Shown here in pieces: positions 1-6,930 of a DNA stretch of 9,270 nucleotides; within the stretch, counting starts at the first letter, position 1, and each line of letters opens with the position of its first letter. The translations under genes were made by a program, and so were the position numbers. Location: NCBI GenBank assembly GCA_913055925.1, contig CAJXLH010000092.1, forward strand, positions 1 through 9,270, given 5' to 3'. The notes below the pieces were generated by a model that made no database searches, was not told the DNA's origin, and saw only the letters and a program-made list of their open reading frames with translations. Origin of the DNA: an uncultured Maritalea sp. (lineage in GTDB: Bacteria; Pseudomonadota; Alphaproteobacteria; Rhizobiales; Devosiaceae).

Positions 1-876
1 AAGCAAACAGGTGGAAGCCAAAAAGAGTATTTTTCGAAAAACTTGCGCCTCAAATTCCAAAACACCGATGAACTGCAGTCTCAGATTCTTGAAGGTTTGG
101 AAAATGGTGAGTTTGAAGCTTTTTATCAGCCGCAAATTGAAAGCCGCTCGGGTAAACTCGTTGGCTTTGAGGCGCTCGCCCGCTGGCGCCACCCTGAACG
201 CGGTGTGCTAACACCATTCCACTTTTTAGATGCCTTGGAAGAAGCTGATCTGTTGTTTCAGTTGGATCTGCAAATCATGCAAACATCATTTGCTGAAATG
301 CGCGGATGGATGGACGCTGGATATGACGTGCCACAGGTTTCGATAAACCTATCGTCTGATCGTTTGCTGCGCCCCGACCTTTTAGACAGTCTTACAATTG
401 CCGCACAAGAAGCGGGTGTGCCGACCTCAAAAATCGGCATCGAAATTTTGGAAAGCGCCATGATTGATGAAAGCGCGGCGCGCATGATCGATAATATCAA
501 CAAGCTTTCGGATGCTGGTTTTGTGGTCGAGCTAGATGATTTTGGTACAGGCCACGCTTCGGTTTCTAACTTGCAAAATTTCAAAGTCGATCGGATCAAA
601 ATCGACCGAAGTTTTGTAAAAGATATTCACTTGCAAACTGACCTAGCGAAAATCACCAGCGCCATGATTGGCCTCGCACACTCTCTGCGCATTGATGCAC
701 TAGCGGAGGGCGTAGAGACCCCAGAAGAACGCTTGATATTGAATGCGCTTGGCTGTGACCACATTCAAGGATTTGGCGTCTCTCACCCGCTTCCTGCGTC
801 TCAGGTCGCCCCTTGGATTAAGAAAACCCAACTTGCAAAACGAGAGCTGCCAGCGCGCAAAGAGCCGGCCCATTAA
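1..876 (+). CDS. EAL-domain c-di-GMP phosphodiesterase, 3' part (probable GGDEF-EAL protein)
   Basis: The reading frame is open to the left edge, so the gene is truncated at its 5' end; 291 codons plus a TAA stop are visible. A TTG at 43 could serve as a start, but the first residues (KQTGGSQKEYF) resemble the last helix and strand of a GGDEF domain (usually ALYRAKxxGRNRxxxF). The full protein is therefore probably a GGDEF-EAL hybrid (inference). The EAL domain hydrolyses cyclic di-GMP to pGpG in the cytoplasm. Its signature residues are all visible: the EAL motif at bases 169-177 (FEALARW), SINLSS, EILES, DDFGTG at bases 535-552, IKIDRSFV, AEGVET and QGFGVSHPLP. The metal-binding acidic residues, the Lys and the Gln of active enzymes are thus kept, so activity is expected. 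A small deviation is DDFGTGHAS, where many family members have DDFGTGYSS. It converges with the diguanylate cyclase gene 14 bp downstream. Confidence is high for the domain and moderate for the upstream GGDEF. Confidence 0.93.
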   Translation, partial: KQTGGSQKEYFSKNLRLKFQNTDELQSQILEGLENGEFEAFYQPQIESRSGKLVGFEALARWRHPERGVLTPFHFLDALEEADLLFQLDLQIMQTSFAEMRGWMDAGYDVPQVSINLSSDRLLRPDLLDSLTIAAQEAGVPTSKIGIEILESAMIDESAARMIDNINKLSDAGFVVELDDFGTGHASVSNLQNFKVDRIKIDRSFVKDIHLQTDLAKITSAMIGLAHSLRIDALAEGVETPEERLILNALGCDHIQGFGVSHPLPASQVAPWIKKTQLAKRELPARKEPAH

Positions 877-890
877 CTTAGGGTTCTCGA

Positions 891-2732
891 CTAGCTAGCC
901 GCGTGCTTCTGGCCATCACCGCGCGTCGACACCCGGGTATCTTCAGCCTTGTTGTTCGCAAAATTGACAAGCTTAAAAATGTTCCGACCAGACTGTTTCG
1001 CCGAGTAAAGCGCAACGTCCGACTGTGTCATCAAATGATCTTTGTCGGTTTGACCGTCCGGTGCATAGGCAATGCCAATACTTGCGCCACAAATAAAGGT
1101 GTGCCCCGCAATCTCGAGCGGTTCGTTTAGCTTTGCCAGTAGCGCTTTGGCCAAACTGCGTAAATTATGCTCATTGGCATCTTCGCTAACAATCACCATG
1201 AATTCGTCACCGCCGATGCGCGCGACAAATCCTGCCTCGTCGACAACAGATCGCATAATGTCGGCCGCCCAGACGAGAACGGCGTCACCCACATCGTGGC
1301 CATAGCTGTCATTGAGGGTTTTAAACCGGTCCAAATCTATCGTGAACAACGCAATGGCGTTTTTGCCCTCTCGAGAGACCTTCACTTGGTGAGAATACTC
1401 TTGATCAAAATAGCGACGGTTCGCGAGACCGGTTAGCGCATCATGTCGAGATTCGAAGGCCAAGCGCTCTTCTAGCAAGCGATTGTGTGTTACGTCTTCG
1501 TGCGTGCCGATCCAACCGCCAACAGGCGTGGGCGCGTGGTGCGATTTGATGTATCGACCGGTGTTGAGAATGGTTTCCCCAGTAAATATCTGATCGCGGT
1601 TCACATATCCCAAAATGGTGTTTTGCAATTCTTGAGGATTGCCCTCAAAGTCACCATTTTTCCGCTGCAGTTCCAACAGCTCGGTGAAACCCACGCCCTG
1701 ATGAACTTCCTCTTCCTGCATGCCAAAAATATCAAGATATTTCTGGTTCCAAAGGGTAAGGCGACCATTTTGATCGAACATCGAGACACCCTCATTCATG
1801 TTTGAAAGCATCAAATTGAGAATGTCGTTGCGCTGAGCCGTTTGAATTTGCAGCCGTCGCAAATTCTCTACTGCAATCGCAATGAGGTATGTCGGAAACG
1901 TGCAAAACAGCGAAAATGTTTGCTGCTGGAACACAGCATCCCGCAGCGACAAGTCCGCGGAAAGACTTGGCCAAATGCCAATCACAACAGCGGCTGAAGT
2001 GGCAAGAGAAAGCACTGAGCTGATGAGCGCAACTTCTAGAACTCTGCCGCGTAAGGCCAACCAAAGTGTTGGGAACAATAAAACTATAGCTGGCGGCAGA
2101 TGAATCGCAACGAGCACAAAAAAACCAACAACGCAGCTCAAAGCCACTATTGTCCATTCGCCTAGCCGTCTTGCGTCGAACATGCGCAAGAACGCATTCC
2201 ACCCATCTTTGCGGGCAAATGCAAAAAGCGGCATATAGACAATCATGGAGCTGACAATGTCGCCTGCCCACCAGTGGATAAAGGTGTCATATACCGGTGC
2301 GCCGAATAGAGCTAATACCACATGCGAACCGACCAACGCCGCAGGAACTGCGGCGGTTGCCACTGCGCCCAACAGCTTAAGCGCAAAATTCGGGGTAAAT
2401 TCTTTTGAAAGACCGATGCCCAACCAGCGCATGAGCAAAAACATACACACAATTTCGGTGGCGTTTGCGAGTGGAAAGCCCAAAATTGCCATCCATTGAT
2501 CGCCAAACATGACCTGTGTTGTGGCATTTGCAATATAGGCAGCAAGAACTAACGCAACTAAGTTACGTTGGGACATAACCATAGCCAGCGCAACAATTGC
2601 CGCGTTGGCTGGCCAAAATATCGCTACATCGTCTGAAAGTCTTGCGAGAAATACGCTTCCCATCGCCAGCGCAAAGAACACGGTATAGCCGAGCAAAAAC
2701 GCTTTCACCTGTCGTCCAATGGTTGCTGTCAC
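891..2732 (-). CDS. MASE1-PAS-GGDEF membrane diguanylate cyclase
   Basis: 613 aa. Residues about 8-295 form a multi-span membrane region with the MASE1-like FWPANAAI motif (39-46), so it is an inner-membrane sensor. Residues about 302-420 form a PAS domain of the PAS_7 kind (NEGVSMFDQNGRLTLWN, then GGWIGTHEDVT). Residues about 427-590 form the GGDEF domain, with RHDALTGLANRR, DLDRFKTLND, GGDEF at 507-511 and ALYSAKQSGRN. The intact GGDEF and metal-site Asp residues predict that it makes c-di-GMP from two GTP. The inhibitory RxxD site expected five residues before GGDEF reads DEAG (498-501), so classical product inhibition is probably missing. The start is GTG, chosen because a strong GGAGGAG Shine-Dalgarno lies just upstream and the membrane domain begins directly after it. 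It converges with the EAL gene. A FNR/FixK-type box lies about 150 bp upstream of the start codon. The sensed ligand is unknown. Confidence 0.93.
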   Translation of the reverse strand: MTATIGRQVKAFLLGYTVFFALAMGSVFLARLSDDVAIFWPANAAIVALAMVMSQRNLVALVLAAYIANATTQVMFGDQWMAILGFPLANATEIVCMFLLMRWLGIGLSKEFTPNFALKLLGAVATAAVPAALVGSHVVLALFGAPVYDTFIHWWAGDIVSSMIVYMPLFAFARKDGWNAFLRMFDARRLGEWTIVALSCVVGFFVLVAIHLPPAIVLLFPTLWLALRGRVLEVALISSVLSLATSAAVVIGIWPSLSADLSLRDAVFQQQTFSLFCTFPTYLIAIAVENLRRLQIQTAQRNDILNLMLSNMNEGVSMFDQNGRLTLWNQKYLDIFGMQEEEVHQGVGFTELLELQRKNGDFEGNPQELQNTILGYVNRDQIFTGETILNTGRYIKSHHAPTPVGGWIGTHEDVTHNRLLEERLAFESRHDALTGLANRRYFDQEYSHQVKVSREGKNAIALFTIDLDRFKTLNDSYGHDVGDAVLVWAADIMRSVVDEAGFVARIGGDEFMVIVSEDANEHNLRSLAKALLAKLNEPLEIAGHTFICGASIGIAYAPDGQTDKDHLMTQSDVALYSAKQSGRNIFKLVNFANNKAEDTRVSTRGDGQKHAAS

Positions 2733-2735
2733 GCA

Positions 2736-2742
2736 CTCCTCC
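2736..2742 (-). promoter_or_regulatory. Strong Shine-Dalgarno fixing the GTG start of the diguanylate cyclase
   Basis: On the minus strand the sequence reads GGAGGAG, then TGC, then GTG. The long purine match, 3-5 nt before the GTG at 2730-2732, supports this non-ATG start. Confidence 0.75.
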
Positions 2743-2883
2743 GCAACTCGAATCGCTCGTACGCTACGTAGTTTTTATTAACATAGTTTAGAAATGTGCC
2801 ATAATTCGCCAGTTTCTCTGCACTTTTTTGGGAGGCAGACAACCGTTTGTCGGCAATTTGGTTGCAGTAGTAACTTTGCAAAA

Positions 2884-2897
2884 TTGATTTATATCAA
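2884..2897. promoter_or_regulatory. FNR/FixK-type binding box (anaerobox)
   Basis: The bases TTGAT TTAT ATCAA match the FNR/FixK consensus TTGAT-N4-ATCAA at every defined position. The symmetry extends to an 18-bp palindrome, AATTGATTTATATCAATT (2882-2899). The box is symmetric, so its direction is not set by sequence. The nearest gene with a start facing it is the minus-strand diguanylate cyclase. With the usual activator position near -41.5, transcription would begin near 2849 on the minus strand, giving a leader of roughly 117 nt, or near 2932 on the plus strand, where no gene is seen. Neither side shows a good -10 (best about 3 of 6 matches), so a direct class II role is not established. 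Confidence 0.65.
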
Positions 2898-2973
2898 TTC
2901 TTAGAATCGCAAATTCTGCGCATATGGATCACGAACAAAGCACTTGGGTGCGCTGAGAAATCGCACCGGAGAT

Positions 2974-2996
2974 CAACACTGAGGTCAACAGTGTTG
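2974..2996. repeat. Perfect 8-bp inverted repeat (hairpin) in the non-coding region
   Basis: CAACACTG (2974-2981) and CAGTGTTG (2989-2996) are exact reverse complements around the 7-nt loop AGGTCAA. No T-run follows, so it is not a typical terminator. It could be an operator or part of an RNA structure. Confidence 0.45.
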
Positions 2997-3071
2997 TTGC
3001 AAATATTGAGGTTGGGCGTGCAATCATCTCATGCCTCGCAAAGCTTAGCTTTAGTATTTGCAAACTTGTGT

Positions 3072-3142
3072 TCGGACAGGCGTGGGCATGTTCTCGCGAT
3101 CATCCCCTATCTGATCTCTCCGCGTATGTCGCGTCTGTCCGA
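3072..3142. repeat. Nested long-range inverted repeat downstream of the first EamA-type transporter gene
   Basis: TCGGACAG (3072-3079) pairs exactly with CTGTCCGA (3135-3142). Inside it, CGCGA (3093-3097) pairs with TCGCG (3130-3134), one base from the outer right arm. The arrangement lies 28 bp beyond the stop codon of the minus-strand transporter gene and could fold in its 3' untranslated region. No U-tract is present. Confidence 0.35.
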
Positions 3143-3169
3143 TCATTTACTTCCCTAAAAGCAGCAACG

Positions 3170-4042
3170 CTAACCTTCAGTCGCTTTCACGCGTTCTCGC
3201 CACCAAACGAACAAGCCCGCGCCCACAATAATCACCGCACCAAAAAAGCTAATCACATCAATCCAATGACCAAAAAAGATAATGGTCATGACAATGGATG
3301 CAGGCAAAATTAAAAAGTTGAACGGCTGAAGTGCGCTCGCTGGTGCTTCGCGATAGGCCATAGTGAAAAGCGTGTGGGCAACATTTGCGGTGATGATGAC
3401 AAGGCCGATGAGCAACCAGCCATTGAGGGTCATCGGCACCATATTGAAAACGCCAACAGCTGTCGAAAGCACCACGCCCACCAGCGCCATATAGACCATG
3501 GAGGTATTGGTGCTGTCGTGCTTTGAGACCAGACGGGTTAAAACAGTATAGAGCGCAAAGGTGGCCACCGCCCCTAGTTGGAACCAAACGCCAATATTCA
3601 CCTCCTGAAATCCAGGTCGGATGATGATCATCGCCCCAACAAAGCCGACAATAATGGCCGCCCAACGGAACACACCAACTTGTTCGCCAAGCAACGGAAT
3701 GGCGAACAGAGTCGTAACAATTGGGAACAACATGAAGATCGCCTGCAAATCTGACAAAGGCATAAATTGCAAGGCGATGCTGAAACACCAAATATCAAGC
3801 ACCAGCAGCACGCCACGCGAAATTTGCAAGAAAGGCCGCTTGCTGCGGATCACCGACGCGAACGACTGGTCTCGCAAAACCCAAATCAACGTGAAAACCG
3901 CAACGCCCCAAAAGCGGATCATCACCACCTGTGTCGGCGGATAGTTTGTCACCAGCATTTTAACGGCAACGTCTTGCACTGAAAAAATCAGGATCGAGAC
4001 AAGGGTCAAAAAGATGCCCTTTGATACATTTTGCCCTTCCAT
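3170..4042 (-). CDS. EamA-type DMT-superfamily transporter
   Basis: 290 aa, the usual size for a ten-helix drug/metabolite transporter. The whole chain is hydrophobic segments with short charged loops, in two EamA halves (about residues 8-138 and 150-283). The first half ends in the family-typical stretch PLLGEQVGVFRWAAIIVGF followed by GAMIIIRPG. The C-terminus is a short positively charged cytosolic tail (WWRERVKATEG). The ATG start is supported by GGAG five bases upstream on the minus strand. The protein sits in the inner membrane and probably moves a small metabolite, but the substrate cannot be read from the sequence. It is transcribed divergently from the tautomerase gene, with 136 bp between the start codons. 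It is not close in sequence to the second EamA-type transporter in this window beyond the shared fold. Confidence 0.9.
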   Translation of the reverse strand: MEGQNVSKGIFLTLVSILIFSVQDVAVKMLVTNYPPTQVVMIRFWGVAVFTLIWVLRDQSFASVIRSKRPFLQISRGVLLVLDIWCFSIALQFMPLSDLQAIFMLFPIVTTLFAIPLLGEQVGVFRWAAIIVGFVGAMIIIRPGFQEVNIGVWFQLGAVATFALYTVLTRLVSKHDSTNTSMVYMALVGVVLSTAVGVFNMVPMTLNGWLLIGLVIITANVAHTLFTMAYREAPASALQPFNFLILPASIVMTIIFFGHWIDVISFFGAVIIVGAGLFVWWRERVKATEG

Positions 4043-4077
4043 AAAGGCTCCATTGCTTTGCTGACAACTGAGATGCG

Positions 4078-4087
4078 CTGCGCGCAG
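4078..4087. repeat. 10-bp palindrome in the divergent promoter region
   Basis: CTGCGCGCAG is a perfect palindrome between the divergent starts of the first EamA-type transporter and the tautomerase. It might be an operator, but a GC-only core of this length can occur by chance. Confidence 0.25.
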
Positions 4088-4178
4088 ATACGGCGCTTCG
4101 CGAATTGCGAGAAAGTGACCCTAGCACCAAATCAAATTCGCACCTATAAATTTGTCACGCAAATCAAAAAGGACCGCC

Positions 4179-4523
4179 ATGCCACATATAGTTATTGAGT
4201 ATTCAGCCCCGCTTGCCGATCACTATGACCTAGACGCGCTTTGCAAAGAGTTGTGCGACGCTGCCATTTCAACGGGCGTTTTTCCTAAGCCCGAAGACAT
4301 TAAAGCGCGCGCAATGCCCGCTTCGCATTGGCACCGTCCGGCAGAACATCAGTCATTTGCACATGTAATGGTGCGTTTGCTCTCGGGCCGAACCGAAGAG
4401 CAAAAGAAAAGCGTAACTGCTGCGATTCTTCAGGCCATGGAAAAGCGACTATCAGATGTTGCAGCACTTACGGTGGATATAAACGACATCAACCGAGAGA
4501 CATACGCAAAGCGGACGCTCTAG
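4179..4523 (+). CDS. 5-carboxymethyl-2-hydroxymuconate isomerase-like tautomerase
   Basis: 114 aa. The start MPHIVIEYS is characteristic of the CHMI branch of the tautomerase superfamily, in which Met removal exposes Pro as the catalytic base. The ATG at 4179 places that Pro second and has AAGGA five bases upstream. A longer reading from 4152 would bury the Pro, so it was not chosen. Further family-like parts are STGVFPKPEDIKARA (31-45), FAHVMVRLLSGRTEEQKKS (60-78) and the final strand LTVDINDINRETYAKR. Known CHMI enzymes act in homoprotocatechuate (4-hydroxyphenylacetate) degradation, converting 5-carboxymethyl-2-hydroxymuconate to its oxo isomer, as a cytosolic trimer. None of the other genes of that pathway are in the window, so the real substrate may differ. 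The gene converges with the small Gly-rich gene 40 bp downstream. Confidence 0.85.
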   Translation: MPHIVIEYSAPLADHYDLDALCKELCDAAISTGVFPKPEDIKARAMPASHWHRPAEHQSFAHVMVRLLSGRTEEQKKSVTAAILQAMEKRLSDVAALTVDINDINRETYAKRTL

Positions 4524-4563
4524 GCGCCCGCTTCGTTGTCAAAATTGGTTGGCTTTTGGCCGA

Positions 4564-4851
4564 TTATTCCGCGTTGCTATCTTGCAGATATTTTTGCACA
4601 TAACCGAAAATGGTGGTGGCAGCAGCGCCGCCCACCAAACCGGTTGCACCGTCGCCCACAAGGCCTAATTCGCCAATCGATTCTATTCCTGGCACCGCGC
4701 CTGCAAATGCTGACAGTCCTAAGCCGCCGACGGCTCCGGCAATTGTGTTGCCCATTGTGCCAAGATTGATGTCTTTGAGCGCCTGTGCAACGCCATTTCC
4801 ACCTAATCCGCCCGCGACAACTTGCAGCAACAGTGGTAGCATTGTTTCCAT
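4564..4851 (-). CDS. Small glycine-rich hydrophobic protein, conserved hypothetical
   Basis: 95 aa, with an ATG start preceded by AGGGGA five bases upstream on the minus strand, a convincing ribosome-binding site. The protein is rich in Gly and Ala with small hydrophobic residues (VVAGGLGGNG, GTMGNTIAGAVGGLGLSAFAG, GLVGGAAATTIFGYV) and has a polar tail (KYLQDSNAE). It has no Cys and no clear signal peptide. Such Gly-repeat patterns can form glycine-zipper membrane helices (inference). I recall similar small proteins starting with a PxLLQ-like segment in alphaproteobacteria, always uncharacterised, so no function is assigned. It lies convergent to the tautomerase and divergent from the DUF1176 gene. 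Codon use and the good Shine-Dalgarno favour a real gene over a shadow of the opposite strand. Confidence 0.75.
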   Translation of the reverse strand: METMLPLLLQVVAGGLGGNGVAQALKDINLGTMGNTIAGAVGGLGLSAFAGAVPGIESIGELGLVGDGATGLVGGAAATTIFGYVQKYLQDSNAE

Positions 4852-4883
4852 GATGATCCCCTAGCGTTTCGTTTTTAGTGTTT

Positions 4884-4902
4884 TTGTTGTTTCCCGCAAC
4901 AA
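4884..4902. repeat. 6-bp inverted repeat in the promoter region of the small Gly-rich gene
   Basis: TTGTTG (4884-4889) and CAACAA (4897-4902) flank TTTCCCG. It sits about 33 bp upstream of the minus-strand start codon, where promoter or leader sequence is expected. It is a weak candidate for an operator. Confidence 0.25.
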
Positions 4903-5008
4903 GAGACTAGCGACAAACAAATGCCACTTGAAGGTGTGAAAAAAGTAATACACGGGAAAATTGTCAGACAAAAGACGTAGATGCTCAGGAAGAAAGCCAA
5001 TAGTTACT

Positions 5009-6073
5009 ATGATCTTAAGCCGCCTAATTGTTCACTTTGTTACTTTACAGATTGTTGCATTTGCAACGTCAATTGCTGCCACTGCGAACAGCGAAACGCG
5101 AGAATATTTCAAAGACTGGCTGGCGGCTTGTCGTACCGAAACGGGCTATTGTTCCACCGTCACATACGTCAATCCAAATCCTGGGAACGGCAGTGTGGCA
5201 GACTATTGGCTTCGCGTTGGGCGACCGAAAGATGCCGACCATTGGGAAGTGTCTGTAACCACGATCAAGGAGCAACCGACCCTCACCTCATATTTTTACT
5301 TTGAAATGGGCGAAGAAAGCTTTGGCTTTACCCGCGGCGTCAGCGCTGTGGCCTATGGCGCGGTAAATGACTTTTTCCTTGTCGGCGACGAGGCCAATGG
5401 ACTGCTCAAGCAGATGCTGGCGGGCAGTACAGCCGTGTTAGATTTCGAGCATGGCAAACAGCCACGCGAACGTGTGAATTTTTCGCTTTCGGGCTTAACG
5501 GCAGCTATGCTGTGGATCGATGATCAACAGGACCGCGTGGGCGATCCAAGAACTGTTGGCTACGCGCCGCTCAATTTGGAAATTGCAGAGCCCAAACTTG
5601 ATTTGCCGGAGGCAATTCCCGAAGCGCTGCTCGCGCAGCATGTCGCCGATCCAAACTGCGAACCCTTACAATCGCTGCCACACGGCGAGGATTGGGAAGT
5701 TCATCAAGTCAGCAACGACCGGCTGCTCTATGCCATCCCCTGCAATGCGGGCGCATACAATTTCTCACACGCCTACTACACTCAAGATTTGGGTTATGAT
5801 AAGTTCCGCAAGCTGCTTTTTGCCGACTATTGGGACAGTATCGGGTGGACCGGTACCGATGTTCTAATCAATTCCTATTTCGACCCACAAGCGCGAACGC
5901 TTTCGAGCTTTTATAAAGGTCGAGGGTTGGGCGACTGTGGCACATCGGGCCTCTGGCGTTGGACAGGATACAGCTTCAAGCTAGAAACATTTCATGCCAA
6001 GTCCACATGCGACGGCTGGGAAGACGGCGAAGGCGTTGGCGAGTTCCCCCAAATCTATCCGCCTGTAAAGTAG
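5009..6073 (+). CDS. Exported DUF1176 family protein
   Basis: 354 aa from the ATG at 5009. An N-terminal hydrophobic stretch (MILSRLIVHFVTLQIVAFAT) ends in AATA-NS, a plausible signal peptidase I site after residue 26, so the protein is predicted to be periplasmic. A TTG at 4961 in the same frame (behind GGGAAAA) would add 16 mostly basic residues. I prefer the ATG because it gives a normal signal peptide, but its own Shine-Dalgarno is weak. The C-terminal half carries DUF1176 hallmarks: LLYAIPCNAGAYN, LINSYFDPQARTLSSF, then YKGRGLGDCGTSGLWRW. The mature part has six Cys (AACR, GYCS, PNCE, IPCN, GDCG, STCD), suitable for disulfides. The function of the family is unknown. The second EamA-type transporter follows after 11 bp, suggesting co-transcription. 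Confidence 0.85.
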   Translation: MILSRLIVHFVTLQIVAFATSIAATANSETREYFKDWLAACRTETGYCSTVTYVNPNPGNGSVADYWLRVGRPKDADHWEVSVTTIKEQPTLTSYFYFEMGEESFGFTRGVSAVAYGAVNDFFLVGDEANGLLKQMLAGSTAVLDFEHGKQPRERVNFSLSGLTAAMLWIDDQQDRVGDPRTVGYAPLNLEIAEPKLDLPEAIPEALLAQHVADPNCEPLQSLPHGEDWEVHQVSNDRLLYAIPCNAGAYNFSHAYYTQDLGYDKFRKLLFADYWDSIGWTGTDVLINSYFDPQARTLSSFYKGRGLGDCGTSGLWRWTGYSFKLETFHAKSTCDGWEDGEGVGEFPQIYPPVK

Positions 6074-6084
6074 ACGACAAAACC

Positions 6085-6930
6085 ATGTTCCGGACGCTTC
6101 TCCTCACAACCGCCGCGATGGTCGCTTTCGCCGCCAACTCCGTTCTAAACCGGCTGGCGCTTGTTGAGACCGATATCGACCCGATGACGTTTACTATTGT
6201 TCGAATTGTGTCTGGTGCAGTTATCCTCTGTCTCATTTTGGCGATACGTGACAAAAACATAAAAAAGCCATTGGCAGGCTCGTTTTACGGCGCAGGATCT
6301 TTGCTCTTTTATGCAATTGCCTTCTCGTTTGCCTATGTCAAACTTGGTGCGGGCTTAGGCGCACTTGTACTTTTTGCAAGTGTGCAACTCACCATGATGG
6401 CCGCTGCATTCATGGAAGGCGAAAGTCCAGGGCCAATTGAAGCCATTGGCATCGTTCTCGCATTCGGTGCCTTTGTGTATTTGGTGTACCCCGGTCTTTC
6501 CACACCAGACGCGCTGAGCATGTTTGCCATGATCATAGCCGGTGTTTCTTGGGGCTTTTATTCACTCATCGGACGTGGATCGGAAGATCCAATCGCTGAC
6601 ACCACGGGAAATTTTGTGCGCGCAACGCCAATAGTGGCTATTCTTGCTATCTATTTCACCATTGCCGGCCAGTTCAGCAACTTTGATCAGGAAGGGCTAA
6701 TCTACGCCATCCTATCGGGTGCACTGGCATCTGGTGTTGGATATGCAATTTGGTATGCGGCGCTTCCAGCACTCGCGCGAACAACCGCAGGTGTTGTGCA
6801 ACTCACTGTGCCAGCCATCGCGGCATTTGGCGGCATATTGTTTCTTGGTGAAGCGCTAACACTGCACTTCATGATTGCCACCGCTCTTGTTTTTGCTGGG
6901 GTGATTATCGCGACACTCGCCAAACGCTAG
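6085..6930 (+). CDS. EamA-type DMT-superfamily transporter (second copy of the fold)
   Basis: 281 aa from the ATG at 6085. Longer in-frame readings reach back to 5959 but run through the DUF1176 gene and would add an Arg-rich, non-membrane leader, so they are rejected. The chain shows about ten hydrophobic helices in two EamA repeats: residues about 5-135, with FAANSVLNRLAL near the N-terminus and YAIAFSFAYVKLGAGLGALV in the middle, and about 145-280, ending in FGGILFLGEALTLHF and VIIATLAKR. The protein is an inner-membrane transporter of unknown substrate. The start lies 11 bp after the DUF1176 stop with only a weak Shine-Dalgarno, which suggests coupled translation. The TAG stop shares the bases CTAG with the stop of the convergent minus-strand gene. 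Confidence 0.9.
   Translation: MFRTLLLTTAAMVAFAANSVLNRLALVETDIDPMTFTIVRIVSGAVILCLILAIRDKNIKKPLAGSFYGAGSLLFYAIAFSFAYVKLGAGLGALVLFASVQLTMMAAAFMEGESPGPIEAIGIVLAFGAFVYLVYPGLSTPDALSMFAMIIAGVSWGFYSLIGRGSEDPIADTTGNFVRATPIVAILAIYFTIAGQFSNFDQEGLIYAILSGALASGVGYAIWYAALPALARTTAGVVQLTVPAIAAFGGILFLGEALTLHFMIATALVFAGVIIATLAKR

Larger units (their letters stand above)
2733..3169. other. 437-bp non-coding region with FNR/FixK-type box and inverted repeats
   Basis: This lies between the start of the cyclase gene and the 3' end of the first EamA-type transporter gene. I see no convincing CDS on either strand. It holds a perfect TTGAT-N4-ATCAA box (2884-2897) and short inverted repeats: AGAAT/ATTCT (2903-2917), CAACACTG/CAGTGTTG (2974-2996), AAAGCT/AGCTTT (3040-3052), and the more distant TCGGACAG/CTGTCCGA (3072-3142). 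No U-tract follows any of these in either direction, so they are not obvious intrinsic terminators. The region probably carries the cyclase promoter. A small RNA is possible but unproven. Confidence 0.6.

Noticed and set aside
1792..2271. Minus-strand 159-aa frame inside the diguanylate cyclase gene
   Set aside because: It is a shifted reading of the cyclase membrane domain, with Cys/Arg/Ser-rich nonsense composition.
2924..2956. Ten-residue ATG reading frame (MDHEQSTWVR) downstream (+) of the FNR box
   Set aside because: There is no Shine-Dalgarno, it is too short, and nothing follows that a leader peptide could control.
2875..3064. Repeated TTTGCAAA-like words in the non-coding region (2875-2882, 2997-3004, 3057-3064)
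   Set aside because: The same TTGCAAA word occurs often elsewhere in this window, including inside genes (for example near 571, 631, 834 and 4242), so it looks like base composition.
3068..3313. Plus-strand reading frame of 81 aa over the 3' end of the first EamA-type transporter gene
   Set aside because: It mostly overlaps the strong transporter frame on the other strand, is composed of low-complexity polar residues, and has no ribosome-binding site.
4524..4563. Possible terminator between the tautomerase and the small Gly-rich gene
   Set aside because: Only a weak CAAAA/TTTTG pairing without a GC stem or U-tract is present.
5959..6084. Upstream extension of the second EamA-type transporter gene
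   Set aside because: It runs through the DUF1176 coding sequence in another frame and gives an Arg-rich leader absent from EamA proteins.
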